Positions 23,009 through 35,670 of a stretch of DNA of 64,000 nucleotides are shown here, one piece after another (positions within the stretch are counted from its first letter, which is position 1; the number at the start of each line of letters is the position of its first letter). Position numbers and translations under genes: made by a program. This DNA is from Beroe ovata. Taxonomy: Eukaryota; Ctenophora; Nuda; Beroida; Beroidae. The stretch spans positions 3,060 to 67,059 of the forward strand of contig CAMPET010000157.1 of assembly GCA_946803715.1 (NCBI GenBank), written 5' to 3'. The notes below the pieces were generated by a model, which worked only from the letters and a program-made list of their open reading frames with translations, was not told the origin of the DNA and made no database searches.

Positions 23009-23845
23009 AATCATGGAAGCGTTGCAGAGAAGGCAGACGAAGGTGGCCAGCTGCATGCTACCCACTGTTTCACAATTGCAGGTGCTAATTGTCAGAGAAT
23101 GATTCGAGATAGTTTTGAAAATGCTAACTACTAATTACTGATGGTGAAATGCTTACTACTAATTACTGATGGTGAAATGCTAACCACTAATTACTGATGG
23201 TGAAATGCTAACTACTAATTACTGATGGTGAAATTGGGGAGGAATCAGAGAATCAGAGAATTCATGCAGATTATGGCTCTGTCATGGAGTGGTATTTGGA
23301 ACAGCAGGGCACTTCAAAGAGTAGCATTCCGTTATCTGCTTATATGAAATGTGTGCTAATAGCTTTGTAGGGAACCTACTCTGATGGCAGACGAANAATC
23401 ATGGAAGCGTTGCAGAGAAGGCAGACGAAGGTGGCCAGCTGCATGCTACCCACTGTTTCACGATTGCAGGTGTTAATTGTCAGAGCATGATTCGAGATAG
23501 TTTTGAAAAAGCTAACTACTGATTACTGATGGTGAAATGCTAACTACTAGTTACTGATGGTGAAATGCTAACTACTAATTACTGATGGTGAAATGCTAAC
23601 TACCTACTAATTACTGATGGTGAAATGCTAACTACTGATTACTGATGGTGAAATGCTAACTACTAATTACTGATGGTGAAATTGGGGAGGAATCAGACAA
23701 TCAGAGAATTCATGCAGATCATGGCTCTGTCATGGAGTGGTATTTGGAACACAGCAGGGCACTTCCAAGAGTAGCATTCTGTTATCTGCTTATATGAAAT
23801 GTGTGCTATTAGCTTTGTAGGGAACCTACTCTGATGGCAGACGAA
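23009..23845. repeat. Second direct duplication joined at a single N, with a 22-bp minisatellite
   Basis: Positions 23009-23395 and 23397-23845 are two versions of one sequence that begins aatcatggaagcgttgcaga and ends tctgatggcagacgaa. Copy 1 stops at the N at 23396 and copy 2 starts right after it. Inside, a unit of about 22 bp (ctaactactaattactgatgg plus tgaaatg) is present about four times in copy 1 and six in copy 2. This is the same pattern as at 258-2609, pointing to unmerged allelic contig ends that differ in repeat number. Confidence 0.85.
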
Positions 23846-26800
23846 TTGAGCGATTCCCTCCGTGAAGTTCCGCATTCTTCTTCCCACAAGCTGTAGTATA
23901 TCAGCTTCTCACGCGTTGCTATGGTGACCGCGTGGTGGCGTTAGGTGTCACGCGGTACGATGGGAGACATAAAACAGGACGTCTATCTGCAACACTCGAA
24001 CCACTTGGCCTCTATAATGATTAAGGATAACAGATAAACATGGGGAGTTTACAGTCACGATTATAAAATGAAAAATACAGAACATAATATAGATCGATAG
24101 AAACGCAAACACTAAACAGTTCAACACTATCGTCGGTTTGGTATGAATGAAGGAAATATGAAATACTATCGGACTATTATTTGTACTGAAAATACCAAGC
24201 ATAGTACACGATAAATATATCGGGGATGATACCGATAATGATTGCGCTAACCAGCTCCCGGGTTACACTGAGAACTGGACAGGATGAATTACACACAAAC
24301 TGATGTAATGGGCAGCAGCTATATCACGAGAAAATGAGAGGGAAACTGATGCGGACTGTATGTAGACTTATTAACAGACTTGTCAGTTCTTCACAGAACA
24401 TACATATCACTGTAATTTCCGCAAGGAAATTGCGCTAAACAATATCAGGGAAATGAGTATGTTGGAGTAAAATGCGTGACAAAGTGTTCGCATACCGAAT
24501 AGCAAGTGAGTGGGAGAGAGTTCGCACGGGTCAGATGTAATGGTATTGTACTCCATAGGATAATTAAACAATTATTGTGACCTGTATTTTGATCGGGTGA
24601 ACATAATAGTATCACCAAACGTATAATATATAATATAGTGGAAACCTTACTTAACAACGTGACAGGTCTTTCAACACATCGCATTTTGTATGCTACGATA
24701 AACTTCACAACTGACCAATGAGCGACGTTTCATTGCGATTTGTCGGCCTATCAGGACCATGGCACTTCGTCACGTGATCTTTTAAACATACATAGGATTC
24801 TTAAAACATGTAAAACGATACAATCAGTACCGACTCAAAGTAAAGTTATACTGAATAAGTCTTATAATTACTTATGATAATTGAAGAGACGTATATCTTG
24901 GGTTCCCACAGAGTGACATCTGACATATCAGTGAGGTGAATTGTTGTGATAATCAGAGATGTGAATTGTTGTGATTATCAGAGAACAGGAATGTCCACAC
25001 AACATCTCGGACTTCAGTTCATTATATGGAATGTACAACATACTTACGATAGTGTTTATTATCATTCCGATTATTGCTTTACCATAGGGGTATTTTACAG
25101 ACGTACAAATATTAACAAACGAGCAAACAATCAAGATAAAAACACACAAACACAAGAAAACGAAGAAAAGGCGTCGATCTGAACGCATAAAAACAAACGC
25201 ATCCAAACACTCAGACGACGTCATAAAACCCACGTTCACAAACAAGCAAGATCTCTACTGGACACTGATTATTAATTACAGCAGTCAGAGATATTGAGAT
25301 AATGATGCTCGTTACACACACACAGTTAGGTACCTATACACACAGCGAAATATTTAGATAACGGCATCACAAACCAGCCTTTATACAATTCATTCTTGTA
25401 CGGAACAGTGGGTTTGCCGTGTCTGATAATCACTACAGAGCATACAACTATGTGAGCAATGAGCAATGACCATGCCTATTCTGTACTATCCGTTCTATCC
25501 GTACTATCTACTTATGTACGTCAAACTGCGACATTCTAAATCAATAACCTTGTGTTTCACAAAGAAATGCTATGAACATTTCACATGAAACAAAGCAACG
25601 CGAACTAAAGCTAAAACAGGTACTGCAAACCAGGGCGGGTACAGAACTTGGATGTGATCCAGGAACAGACAATTACATAATTACATAATTAGGGGTACTC
25701 CAGGGGCGCGTTATAACTACCTACTGCACAATTGTGATCTTTGGTGGTGGTGGTGGTGTGTGTNATTTATGATGCAAGATACTCACATCACATCGAATGT
25801 ATGTACAAGTTCATTATAATCAACAATTCCTATACGTAGTGGAGAGGGGAATCGGTTGCAAATGCTAACCCTTGCATGAATCATATATGTATCAAGCTGT
25901 GCATTAACAATCACCAAGGTAATTATCTGAAGTCGCCGTCTTTGCGTCATTTTGGGTGAATCTACTCAATTGGTCGAATCTTATGTGGATTAACAAATCA
26001 CAAATACAAAAATGAACGATTATGAGATCAGTTAAGAGTCGGACATCCATTGTTGGAAGAAGCGCATTTATTGTTGTTGATAACAATGAGTACAAATGAT
26101 TACACAGGTCTTGTTGATAACCTGGATCAAGCTGGCTACTCAATTTAAGGGAGCAATAGCACATATTTCAACTGAGGAGAAATGGTTTACCCAAGTATTA
26201 CAGTGGCTAGGTTTTATATACCTAAGGGAATACTCATAACAAAGCGTAGCTAATAAATCTATGTAACTAGGATAACACAGGCACTTTGTACAGGGGAACA
26301 TACAGTATACACAGGAGGAGGTTGAGAGCTGGCCATATTTTAGTCAGACCAATTAGCTCATCTACAAAGCAAAGTGCTCTGCTAGATGAAACCCACTCTA
26401 TTTGATGGGCGATGATAACATGAATCTTTGTCTAATATAGGCTAGCAGGGGAAATAAAGCATTATGCATCATTTCTCCAGTTAAAGGAGCCATAACTTAG
26501 GTCATAAAATTGAGAAGATTTAATACTAAGCCAATTTGTGAACAGTGAACTCACCAGTTTGCTACAAGATAACCACTCAAATAATGGCCATGAAGTCCAC
26601 CAGCCTTATTCCTATGGGGAAGTTTTAGTTATCAAGTCACCAAAAACTTCTCCCAAGAATTGAAGAGATTCATTTCTCAAGATAAGTAAGCGATTGATAA
26701 TCACTCATCATAAAACTGTGACATTGATGCTATTCCACAATAGGTATTCAATAATGCTGAGACCATTTAATCATATAATTTCAAAATCTTATTTGATATT

Positions 26801-26863
26801 GTATCACATTGCTCAAATAGAATAAAAATTTCATTTAAACTACTACAGTTTACAGTCAAAATG
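23846..26863. other. Gene-poor interval upstream-distal to the Rho gene end
   Basis: About 3 kb of AT-rich sequence with no supported gene. A (GGT)n/(GT)n tract around 25741-25763 ends in an N at 25764. The last few hundred bases are the 3' flank of the Rho-like gene on the minus strand. Confidence 0.45.
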
Positions 26864-27457
26864 CTATAAAAGATGACAACATTTCCGTGATTTTTTCTTT
26901 TTCGTTGCAGTTAAGCTGTGGTTAAGAGCAATCTTCATAACTTCATCAAACAACTCTGTCACACCCTCATTTTCTAAAGATGAGACTTCCATGTACTTGA
27001 CTGCATTAATCTTCTTGGCCATTGCTTCACCTTCCAATGATGAAATTGTGACACAGCCATTGCTGCAATTGCGTCTTAAATCTACCTTAGAACCCACCAA
27101 CACTATTGGAACATCAGGACAAAAATGATTCAATTCATTCCACCAATAGCTATGTATGTCATTAAATGACTCCCTGCTCCCATTAATATCAAATAGCAAA
27201 AGAAAAGTGTTGGTATCTGGGTAGACCAGGGGCCTCAATCTATCATAATCTTCTCCACCCCCTGTATCAAAACAACTAAGTCTACATAGTCTACCTTCTA
27301 CTCTGACATCAGTGCAATTTTCATCATAAACAGTTGGGACATATTCATCTGGATAAATGCCTCTATGATACCGAATGTACAAACAAGTTTTGCCAACTGC
27401 ACCATATCCAACAGCAACCACTTTTAAAAAGACTTCTGGGTTGTTATCTGCAGACAT
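26864..27457 (-). CDS. Atypical Rho-family small GTPase, intronless
   Basis: One exon encodes 197 residues, the normal Rho length. The effector region YVPTVYDE (39-46) and the DYDRLRPLVYP segment are Rho-type. The nucleotide-binding motifs are altered: the P-loop is GYGAVGKT (17-24), with Tyr where Rho/Cdc42 have Asp. G3 is DTGGGE (64-69) instead of DTAGQE, so the catalytic glutamine (Gln61 of Ras/Cdc42) is Gly68 and Ala59 is Gly66. G4 is SKVD instead of TKxD, and G5 is SSL. The C-terminus has a basic KKKKSRK stretch and a CHLL CAAX box, predicting geranylgeranylation and membrane attachment. Loss of Gln61 in Rho proteins usually impairs GTP hydrolysis, so it may be mostly GTP-bound, as in the Rnd and RhoH proteins; that is inference. 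It lies 1 kb downstream of an FGD RhoGEF on the same strand. Confidence 0.92.
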   Translation of the reverse strand: MSADNNPEVFLKVVAVGYGAVGKTCLYIRYHRGIYPDEYVPTVYDENCTDVRVEGRLCRLSCFDTGGGEDYDRLRPLVYPDTNTFLLLFDINGSRESFNDIHSYWWNELNHFCPDVPIVLVGSKVDLRRNCSNGCVTISSLEGEAMAKKINAVKYMEVSSLENEGVTELFDEVMKIALNHSLTATKKKKSRKCCHLL

Positions 27458-27879
27458 GGTGGAAATAATTTGCCATTACTCCTGACCTGCATTATTGGTA
27501 AAGAATCAAACCATTAATATATCATTCGTTGTTAAATAAATAAATAAAAGTTTTTGCCTTGAGGCAACTCAATTATGACATTTCACTCGTCATTAATTTG
27601 ATTCATTGAATTATGTTTGACTCCAAATCAATTGTTTATGTATCAGTGTATCACTTGTAGAGTTAATTCCCTACCATAAATCCCGCTAGTGAAGTTTGGG
27701 GTCGTACAACAAATGTTACACATAACACATAGTGTAAATATACAACATTTGGCATGCATTAATTGGAATGAAACGTGAAAATTTCTGTGACATGGAAAGT
27801 TCTGTGACATAATTATAAAAAGTTTTGTAAGAAGTACTCAATCATGTCAAATCATCCTAAATCAAAACATTGGATTTCG

Positions 27880-28035
27880 GTGCAGTGATGTGCACAGGCA
27901 CACGTTGAGCGCGGCCGCGCTTCTATTGTATTCTGTGATCTGAAAAGTCGTAAAGACACGTAGCGCGCGCGCGGAGTATATTTGGGTCACGCGCGGAGCT
28001 GAGTATTTGTTCATGTCGCGCGATATTACTTATTA
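27880..28035 (-). repeat. CG-rich dispersed repeat, copy A
   Basis: Read on the minus strand, this contains GCGTGACCCAAATA, a CTCCGCGCGCGC tract, CGACTTTTCAG and CAACGTGTGC in the same order as at 49125-49265 and 62040-62150. It sits about 420-580 bases upstream of the Rho-like start codon, between that gene and FGD. Most of the remaining interval between the two genes, 27458-28468, is plain AT-rich sequence. Confidence 0.7.
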
Positions 28036-28468
28036 GACCATGGACTATTATACTATTATAGTATAGTGATGCAATATGCAATGCAAGCCTAGCCGCGAGT
28101 TTGGTCAAACACACCATCCGATAATACTGATACGCATTCCAATATTCGGTATTCCAGTATTCAAATCATCTCATAGTTATCTGTATCAATATCATATTAT
28201 TATTACAGCTTTAGATTAATTCACTATCATTTGATTTTAAATCATATGCAAACTGTAAAGTTCAAAGAAAGCTTTTGGGTCGTGATAGTTGATACTTTCA
28301 AATCCTCGATTTCACCCTAAATCAGAATCAAATCCATGCCATTCAATTGAATCCTTTATCCGACTGCACGGAATTCAAATCGGATCTAATCCCTTTGAGT
28401 GGGAATGGGAAGCATCGCGATGTGATATCATTTCAAATCTAGACTGGAACCGAATTCATCAGAAGGCT

Positions 28469-31400
28469 TCAATCAAAAAACGTTGCCTTAGTGAGCACTT
28501 CGTACCACCGTTCTTTGTCTGTTTCAGTTGGGAACTTGAGGAAGAGTGGATCCAGATTGAGATGACCGACCTGAAAGAAGAAGAATGTGGTTGTCCAGGA
28601 AGGGCCTTAGGGGCATTTATAGATACTGGGTGTCGGGATATACGGAAAGAGGATTGAAAATCTGTGGATATCCCTCTTCGACGATCTCTAGAACCCTTGT
28701 ACCCCAAATAGACAATACCTTGAGAACAAGATGAGTATCATGTATCTTGTCAAATTCCTCTGGCTCCGCAATCGTCCACCCAACCAGTGGCATTTCTTTC
28801 TTTGCTTTTTTGTCCTGAAATATGAACAATTTGATGCTCTCCCGCATATCCATAGATTCTTGGACTCTACCCTATCACATGGAGAATTTGATGGCAACAT
28901 TGGCCCGAATCCAAGTTTTAACTCACGTATGTTCCGGCATAGAGGTGCAAAACCACGTTACGGACAACACACCATAACTTCTGAAAATCCTTATCACCCA
29001 ACTTCACCTAAAGCAATAGCAAATAGGGTATGCTTGTCACCACTCACTGATATCCGCATAATATTATATGGAGTGTCACTTACCAGTATGTAACCGCTTA
29101 TTTCCCCTGACTGAATTGTGCACTTGGAGTTGGAAATCTGACTTTCAATCTCAGTTGAGGTGGCTGGTTCTTCCTTTTCATCCGAAAAGAAGTTCGATCC
29201 AGTCATGCCTCTCTGGTAAATTGTATTCACATTTCACACTCGACAATCATGACATTTGTGTGAACTCAGTCCAATTCTTATATTAGGGGTCATTCATGAA
29301 AATAAGCCGATAGCCGAACCGAGTCAACTGAAGTTTTGTGAATGTACCGCTTTGCGAGTTTCCTCAGCGGTGTCTCTGCGAGTAAGGATGGCATTGCAGG
29401 AATCACAGATACGACCAACTTTGTTATCGTACGCGAGGTACTGCTTGTGAGACGAACACACGCTACAGTATACCTGAAGGAGGAAAATAGAGGAACACAT
29501 CCAAGAAATGCAAGCTGATAGAGATGCTCAGTGATTTTCCGACGGCAGTCACATATTAAAAAGATACCTTGCCACAAGCTCGACAGTGATGTCTCCTAAC
29601 AATTGCCGTGAAACTCCGCTCACAGTTCATACACATGGATACACCATTATCCGGTATCCATACTGGTGCAACAAGACCTGCCAAAACACGAGCACTTTAT
29701 CCTCCAAATAATCGAGTGAGAATATACAAGTTATGAAATCCAATCTGGGTCAGGTATCCAGTATTCCATACTACCTAATCGTTGTGGAGATGCTGTAGAA
29801 GTAGACTTGTCACCCCCGGACATGAGTCGTGTCAGTGCGGTAGTCCAGCTGCATCTTTCATCGTTGTCTCTAGAACAATATACTCTATTTTTGCTTTGCC
29901 GCTAAAACATGGTTCAAACCGCCCAAATAATATAGATCGCGCGCACCTGTGCTAAACGCGCCGCGCGCGAAACGGGAACGCGCACTGTAACCACAACTGA
30001 AAGCCTCTAAAATAAACTCACTGCGCCCGTTCGTTATTCCAAACAATTCTTCTTTGGTACAAGTGGCACAGGAAACGGGAAACGAAAACAATTATCAAGC
30101 ACTTACTTCGCGCCTAGAGTGAAGGAGCACTTCTTCGTTATCAACTCGAAGGGGAAGGGCATATTCGGGTCATTACTTTCCGCAACGCTCTGAGGCAACA
30201 TGACATTCCATATTCCATTCATTCCGATTTAACTTAGGTTCTCAAACGAGTGTTTGCTAATGAAAAACTGTTGAATTCAAGTAGTTACCCTAATTTCATT
30301 GAGGAATATTTTCTTGTTACATCGGTACTTTCCTTGTCCTTCGATTTTGCAGATGAGAATTACGTCACTGAACTGAAATAAAAAGTCAAAAGTTTGAAAT
30401 CGCGATACACTCAAATTCAGAATTCAGAAACAATTACTCAACTCAAAGGTTCGGTGGAAATTTCAATCATCTTATGAATGTTGAGTTGATATAACCGTAG
30501 AAAATACCAGATGAATTCCAACCTTGATTTCTATAATACTGTTTTACTGTACATGAATAAACCTTTGATGGAACTAACCACAAATATAAATCTATCCTGG
30601 ACTTCTCGTCGACTCATCTTCTTTATTCGGCCATGTTTGATGTAGACCATTGGAGCCCCAGAGCTGGAGTTCTTAGGCTCTAGTCCAGATCCAAGTCCAC
30701 TAACATTACTCAGCAGTTGTGTGACCAACTGGAAATTCTCCTGCAAATGGTAAGGAATGGTGAGGGAACGTTACATCACCACAAGCTAGGTGAAGATTGG
30801 TGAGGAATCCTCACTGAGGTTTGGTGACGAGTATAAAATCGTTATTCCTTGTTGAAGATGTATCTTTATTTGAGCCCATGCCAATGTTGTTTAACTTGAT
30901 ATCACTTACTTTGGTGCTAGGGAGCTTATATTACACGCTATCATGTGATTATACTACACAGACCCAATACTGCGTGCCATGTGGTGAATAATGGGCTTTC
31001 AATTTGAGAACTAGACGTCTTATCATCACTCATTCATAAACATGGCTAGTGGATCAAATTTCTAGCACAAATCAGTGTATATGCCTCATTTTTTGTGTAC
31101 TGGCGTGTACTTGTTATACAGCACACTCAATCAGTATGATATGATACAGTTTACAGTTTTCAGGAACTCATCAAACAGTGAAAAACAGGTTCAATAACAG
31201 GTGTTATCGCTCTTTCACCACTCGGAACTTACCAGTTTAGCAATGTTATCATTAGCTTTGTTAGCCGCCAATGCCACCTTTTCCAAACTATCCTTCACAT
31301 TGTTGTAATCTGGACTAGTCTCCTCGAGCCGCTCAATATACTGCTCCAACAGCATTCTGAGCAGTGGCGATCTGTCATTATTGAAACAGAACCGTGTTCT

Positions 31401-33088
31401 AATTCTCAATACCACAGATACTGGAAATGACAATGTCGGATAATGGACCTGTATCTTGGAATTCTCTGGACCGGGGCCAACATGTGTTGTGAAATCTTCA
31501 GTTTCTGACACTCCATATCGTCAGCCTGGGCAGTGGGAAATTGAGTGAGATTAAGAGACACGATCTAAATTGCCACAATAAAGAGCATTGGTGCTAACAA
31601 ACACATACCTTATGCTATAGTAAGTTTTATAGTTAGTCAATGCACGCACCCACACTAAGACAATACCTCCAAAGTGTTGACGATCTGTTTGAATTCCTCA
31701 TTCTTGGCACACATTTCATTGAGCGTCTTTATGGCAGTTTCGAATTTAGCCATGTAGTCCGTGTATAGTTGAAAGTAGGGTGCTATGGACTTCATAACAT
31801 CACCGATACTGGGGTATGTGTTCCTGCAGAATAATGGTAAATAGGTTGACATGCTGGCATGCTGGCCAGTAGGCTAGCATGCCAAGTTGTGTTTAATAAA
31901 TCAGCACTTATGATACCTATAATACCTATAATATCCGAATAGTGAACAGATAAACAAACGAACAAACAAACACACAAACACACAAACAAACAAACAAACA
32001 AACCACTTCTCGATCCTTTCCTTGAGGTTATCCCTGAGTACCATGTGCAGGTCATGTAACTCCTGTGTGTTGAGAAAGATGGCTCTTATCGTCTTCTCGG
32101 GAAACCTGTATGCCCCCACTTCCTGGTGTGAACGGGTGTGAGTGAATGATTGAGTGAGTGAATTATTGAGTGAGTGAATTATTGAGTGAGTGAATTATTG
32201 AATGAGTGAATTATTAAGTGAGTGAATTATTGAGTGAGTTAGCGGTAGTGAGATAGTGACAGTACCTAGTGTTTGGATAAGTGAGTTAGTGAGGGTGACA
32301 ATTAGTGAGTGTTAGTTACTGAGTGAGCGGTAGTGAAAATCAGTGAGTGAGTGAGTTATTCATAATCAGTCAGATGGCAGTTTTTGAGTTAGCGAGAGTT
32401 CGGTATCTCCGGAATAACGTCAATTTCACCTTTTAACATGGAAAAACCGGTGAGATGGTGACTTGTTCAGTGATGGTGACTGGTGAGTCACGACTATAGT
32501 GATCAAGGTCAGGTTAAGAACATGAGTCGGACATATACATACTCAGTGAAGTCACCCTATCATTGTTCAGTATACTCTGAATAAGCATGCATTTTAACAC
32601 GACTACACACCGTACATACATTGTTCGCACTAACAATCGTACTCATACACAGATTTTACACATGTTCATTTCAGGTATGATCCAGGATGATCAACATCAG
32701 AATATGCACTCAGCTCTATGATAGGTAAAACAGGTTCTTTTATTTACACCTCAATAATGTCAACCGATAATGTCCATCGAGATATGTGGAAATTGTGTGA
32801 AGAATTTGTCGCTAGGAATGAAAAGTCGCCATCAAAGAGAAGTGTCAAGCACTTGTGTAAAATTCCGAGGATTGTGTCAAAGTGCTGTGTTGGAAGTTTA
32901 GACATTGCCAAGTAGTCGTATCAAAAATGTAAGCCAAGACAAAGAGACGTGTCACTAGTCTGGAATTTGGATGTTATTGAGTGGTGTCATGAAGTAGTAA
33001 CATGTTTTATATCGAAGAGTGTTTTCAACTTCTCGATGACAAAATTGTCCGGAAGTACTATCGGGGATAATTGGGTTTACTGAGTTCA

Positions 33089-33127
<39 letters not shown>

Positions 33128-35670
33128 NNNNNNNNNNNNNNNNNNNNNNNNNNNNNNNNNNNNNNNNNNNNNNNNNNNNNNNNNNNNNNNNNNNNNNNNN
33201 NNNNNNNNNNGCGTGTGTAGGTGGGCGTGTGTAGGTGGGCGTGTGTAGGTGGGCGCGTACGTGTAACGTGTGTTTCATCTGGCAGAATTAACCAGTAACT
33301 ACGAGAGCATGAAAACTGAGTAAAACATAACGTGAACACTTCAATGTGGTTCACACACATTATCGGATGTAATAACACACTCCATTGATCCCAATAGTAG
33401 AGCTGCAATGTCATTATAGACATGGAAGAAATCTGCTTATGATGTCAGTGAGTAAGCATATCATGATAGTACAGCAGGTAGTATGAAGGTGTAACTATCT
33501 GAATATCTGATAATTGTGATAGCAAGTGGGTGCTGACTGCTGCACTTACATCTTTGAGTCTGTTCCTAAAGGTGTTGTGGATAAGGTAGAGGGTTGAGTA
33601 GTAAACTTGCTCTGTCATATAAAGTTCTTCCGCTATCTTATACCTGGGGGAAGCGATCAATTGGGGAATAAGCAGAGATCCAATTTCATGTCGAAATGTT
33701 GATCTAGGCAGCAATGAAATAAGGCTATCAACCTCTTCCGTCTGTTCTTCTCCTCTAGGGTTTCCTCCATTCTCTTGTTCATCTCCTCCTCCACTCCAAC
33801 ATCCCGCTCCTCCTCAACATCACTTTCTGTGACATGATGAGCATAATGAGTGATAATAGGCAATTTCTGTGATGAGTAAGATTCCAAGTGGCTCTAGATT
33901 TCACACTATGTGCACTATCAACTATGTGCCTCGCAACATCAATAGTAAGATATCCCAACATGTATCTCGAAACATCAATAGCTGACCTGGTCCCTCAGAT
34001 TCGGAGATAATATTTCCACCTTCATCTTCACTCGACGATACATCTGATATGATGCTAGAAGGTTGCCTGATTATCAGACGGCTGTCGCCTGCAGTATAAT
34101 GAATTTCAGCTGGCAGGGGCTATATTATGGAGGTTTTCACAGTTCACACCACTTATCAAACAACCAAAGCAATGGGGTCTTTTATTCGTTAACACTTAAC
34201 ATACCTGGTTTCAGTAATTGCGTATTGCTAGAAGGGCTGCTAGTAGTTGGGTTGACTGCAAGATGCTTACCACTACTACTCTCTATTTCATTCCTCTTCA
34301 TTATTTTACTGCTTTTCGGCGTTGAGATCATGTTCTCAGACGGTCTTGGTTTCGAAGAAGTACTTTGATCTATAAAAGAAAAACGTAGAGGTCCAAAGCA
34401 AACAACATGTAAACGGGAAGAATAGGGAAGTGAGGATACGGATTAGAGGATTTCTTACTTTCAAACATAGCTCGGATATTGCAGAAGTTAGCAGACGGAT
34501 CAGACTGTTTTACATCAGTTATGTTCATAACACTCTTCGGATGGGGTTTCCGTCTGGTGACTGGCGAATATCGCTTGAATATTTGCTCTTTTGTTTTTAT
34601 TTTCTCTAGTTTATTTCGAATGGCAGCAACGGTAGGACGTTCGTACAACCTCTGGCTGCTACCTTCACTACTGCTTTCACCGTCGCTTCCTCCACTCGAT
34701 AGATGAGGGGACTCAGTAACTGCACCAGCTGGGAGGGGATGAATGGTAAAAGGAAAGCAAACTGCTAGGTACTTCAGAAGGTCAAGAGGGAAAAGGGAAG
34801 GTAATTTCATACCAATTTGCCGACTTGGTCTGAAATTGCCCCCCTTTGAAACCGATCTAGAGTCCGTTTCAATTCCAATATTACAGTACTCACTACCTTT
34901 ATTGGTACTTTCAGCAGTTTCTTCCTTGTCAGTACAGTTATTACCTTTTTCCGGTTTGATAGATGCGATTAAATCTCCCTCAGCAGTTGGTTTTAGAACT
35001 TTGGTGATATCTTCTTTTTGATTGATATGAGTCTTGAAAGTCACAGAATCCTTGGACTTTGAAAACGCGGGTAAAATAAAATCTTTCTGACTGTTTTTAT
35101 AAAGCTGAGATGACAAATCTAAATTATCACTGTAAAATGTTGAATTTTGGAGAGGTTGAGCCACAGAAAGAACAAGGGTTGTTTCTTCGTAGTGATGAAC
35201 AAGTTGAGTGGCCTCTGGTGTCTGTTTCAAACCAGGAACAGCGTATGTAACCTCGTCCTGATGCTCTATCACTGGTGATTCCGCTGGTTGGAAAGTACGG
35301 AGACTTGCCTCACTGACCTCACTGTCTGACTCTGATATTCGGTATCTGTTGAGACTGATACAGTCGATATTCTGGTACAATGCAAGATGATGACCCTCAC
35401 GATCACTATATTCAATTGATCGGTCAAGGTCCCAGAACTCGGGTTCCTCTTCCTCTTCAGCAGCGACAGTATCGAGGATGTCAGGAAGTGAAGCTGATCT
35501 CAGCCGATCCTCGCGTGGAACAGACCGGGTAAATAATTCAGACAATCTTTTCCTGCTGAACTTTCTTCTACCTGCAAGTAACAGTGACTTGGTTAAAATA
35601 CAAAGGTTCACATTCGCACTGATAGGTATTCCAGTGAGGATGTAAATTCACCTTTTTCAGAGGCACTCAT
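28469..35670 (-). CDS. FGD-family FYVE, RhoGEF and PH domain protein (Cdc42/Rho GEF)
   Basis: About 21 exons join in frame, from the ATG at 35670 (35652-35670, 34813-35571, 34459-34728, 34271-34369, 33987-34088, 33733-33826, 33550-33643, 32004-32122, 31667-31823, 31449-31525, 31233-31371, 30579-30740, 30289-30372, 30107-30189, 29775-29869, 29568-29677, 29348-29473, 29084-29212, 28927-28980, 28719-28814, 28469-28570), giving about 989 residues. Order: a long acidic, Ser-rich N-terminus; a DH domain (starting [11 protein letters not shown], with the conserved helix [16 protein letters not shown]); PH1; a FYVE zinc finger ([19 protein letters not shown]); and a second PH domain ending at TGA. 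This is the full FGD architecture. FGD proteins load GTP onto Cdc42-type GTPases and bind PI3P or other phosphoinositides. The (TG)n/N gap lies in an intron. The 84-base intron 34729-34812 is in frame and open. Confidence 0.93.
32120..32365. repeat. gtgagtgaattattga minisatellite in FGD intron
   Basis: An imperfect tandem array of gagtgagtgaattatt units about 19 bases long starts next to the acceptor of the FGD exon ending at 32122 and degenerates into gtgagtgagtt repeats. A short caaa-rich run (31955-32000) flanks the other side of the same exon. Confidence 0.75.
33092..33252. repeat. (GT)n microsatellite with an 83-base assembly gap
   Basis: A gtgtgt run enters N at 33128-33210 and leaves as a 14-bp repeat (gcgtgtgtaggtgg). 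The gap lies within an FGD intron between the exons at 33550 and 32122, so no coding sequence appears lost. Confidence 0.9.

Noticed and set aside
1440-25764. A CRISPR array, prophage or bacterial operon explanation for the repeats
   Set aside because: The repeats are direct minisatellites without unique spacers of constant length, and all genes are animal genes with introns.
28289-29093. Plus-strand open frames over the FGD 3' end
   Set aside because: They are shadows opposite the PH2 exons of FGD, whose phases and conserved residues fit the minus strand.
34063-34368. Plus-strand 101-codon frame
   Set aside because: It lies opposite two FGD exons with good splice signals and does not begin with ATG.
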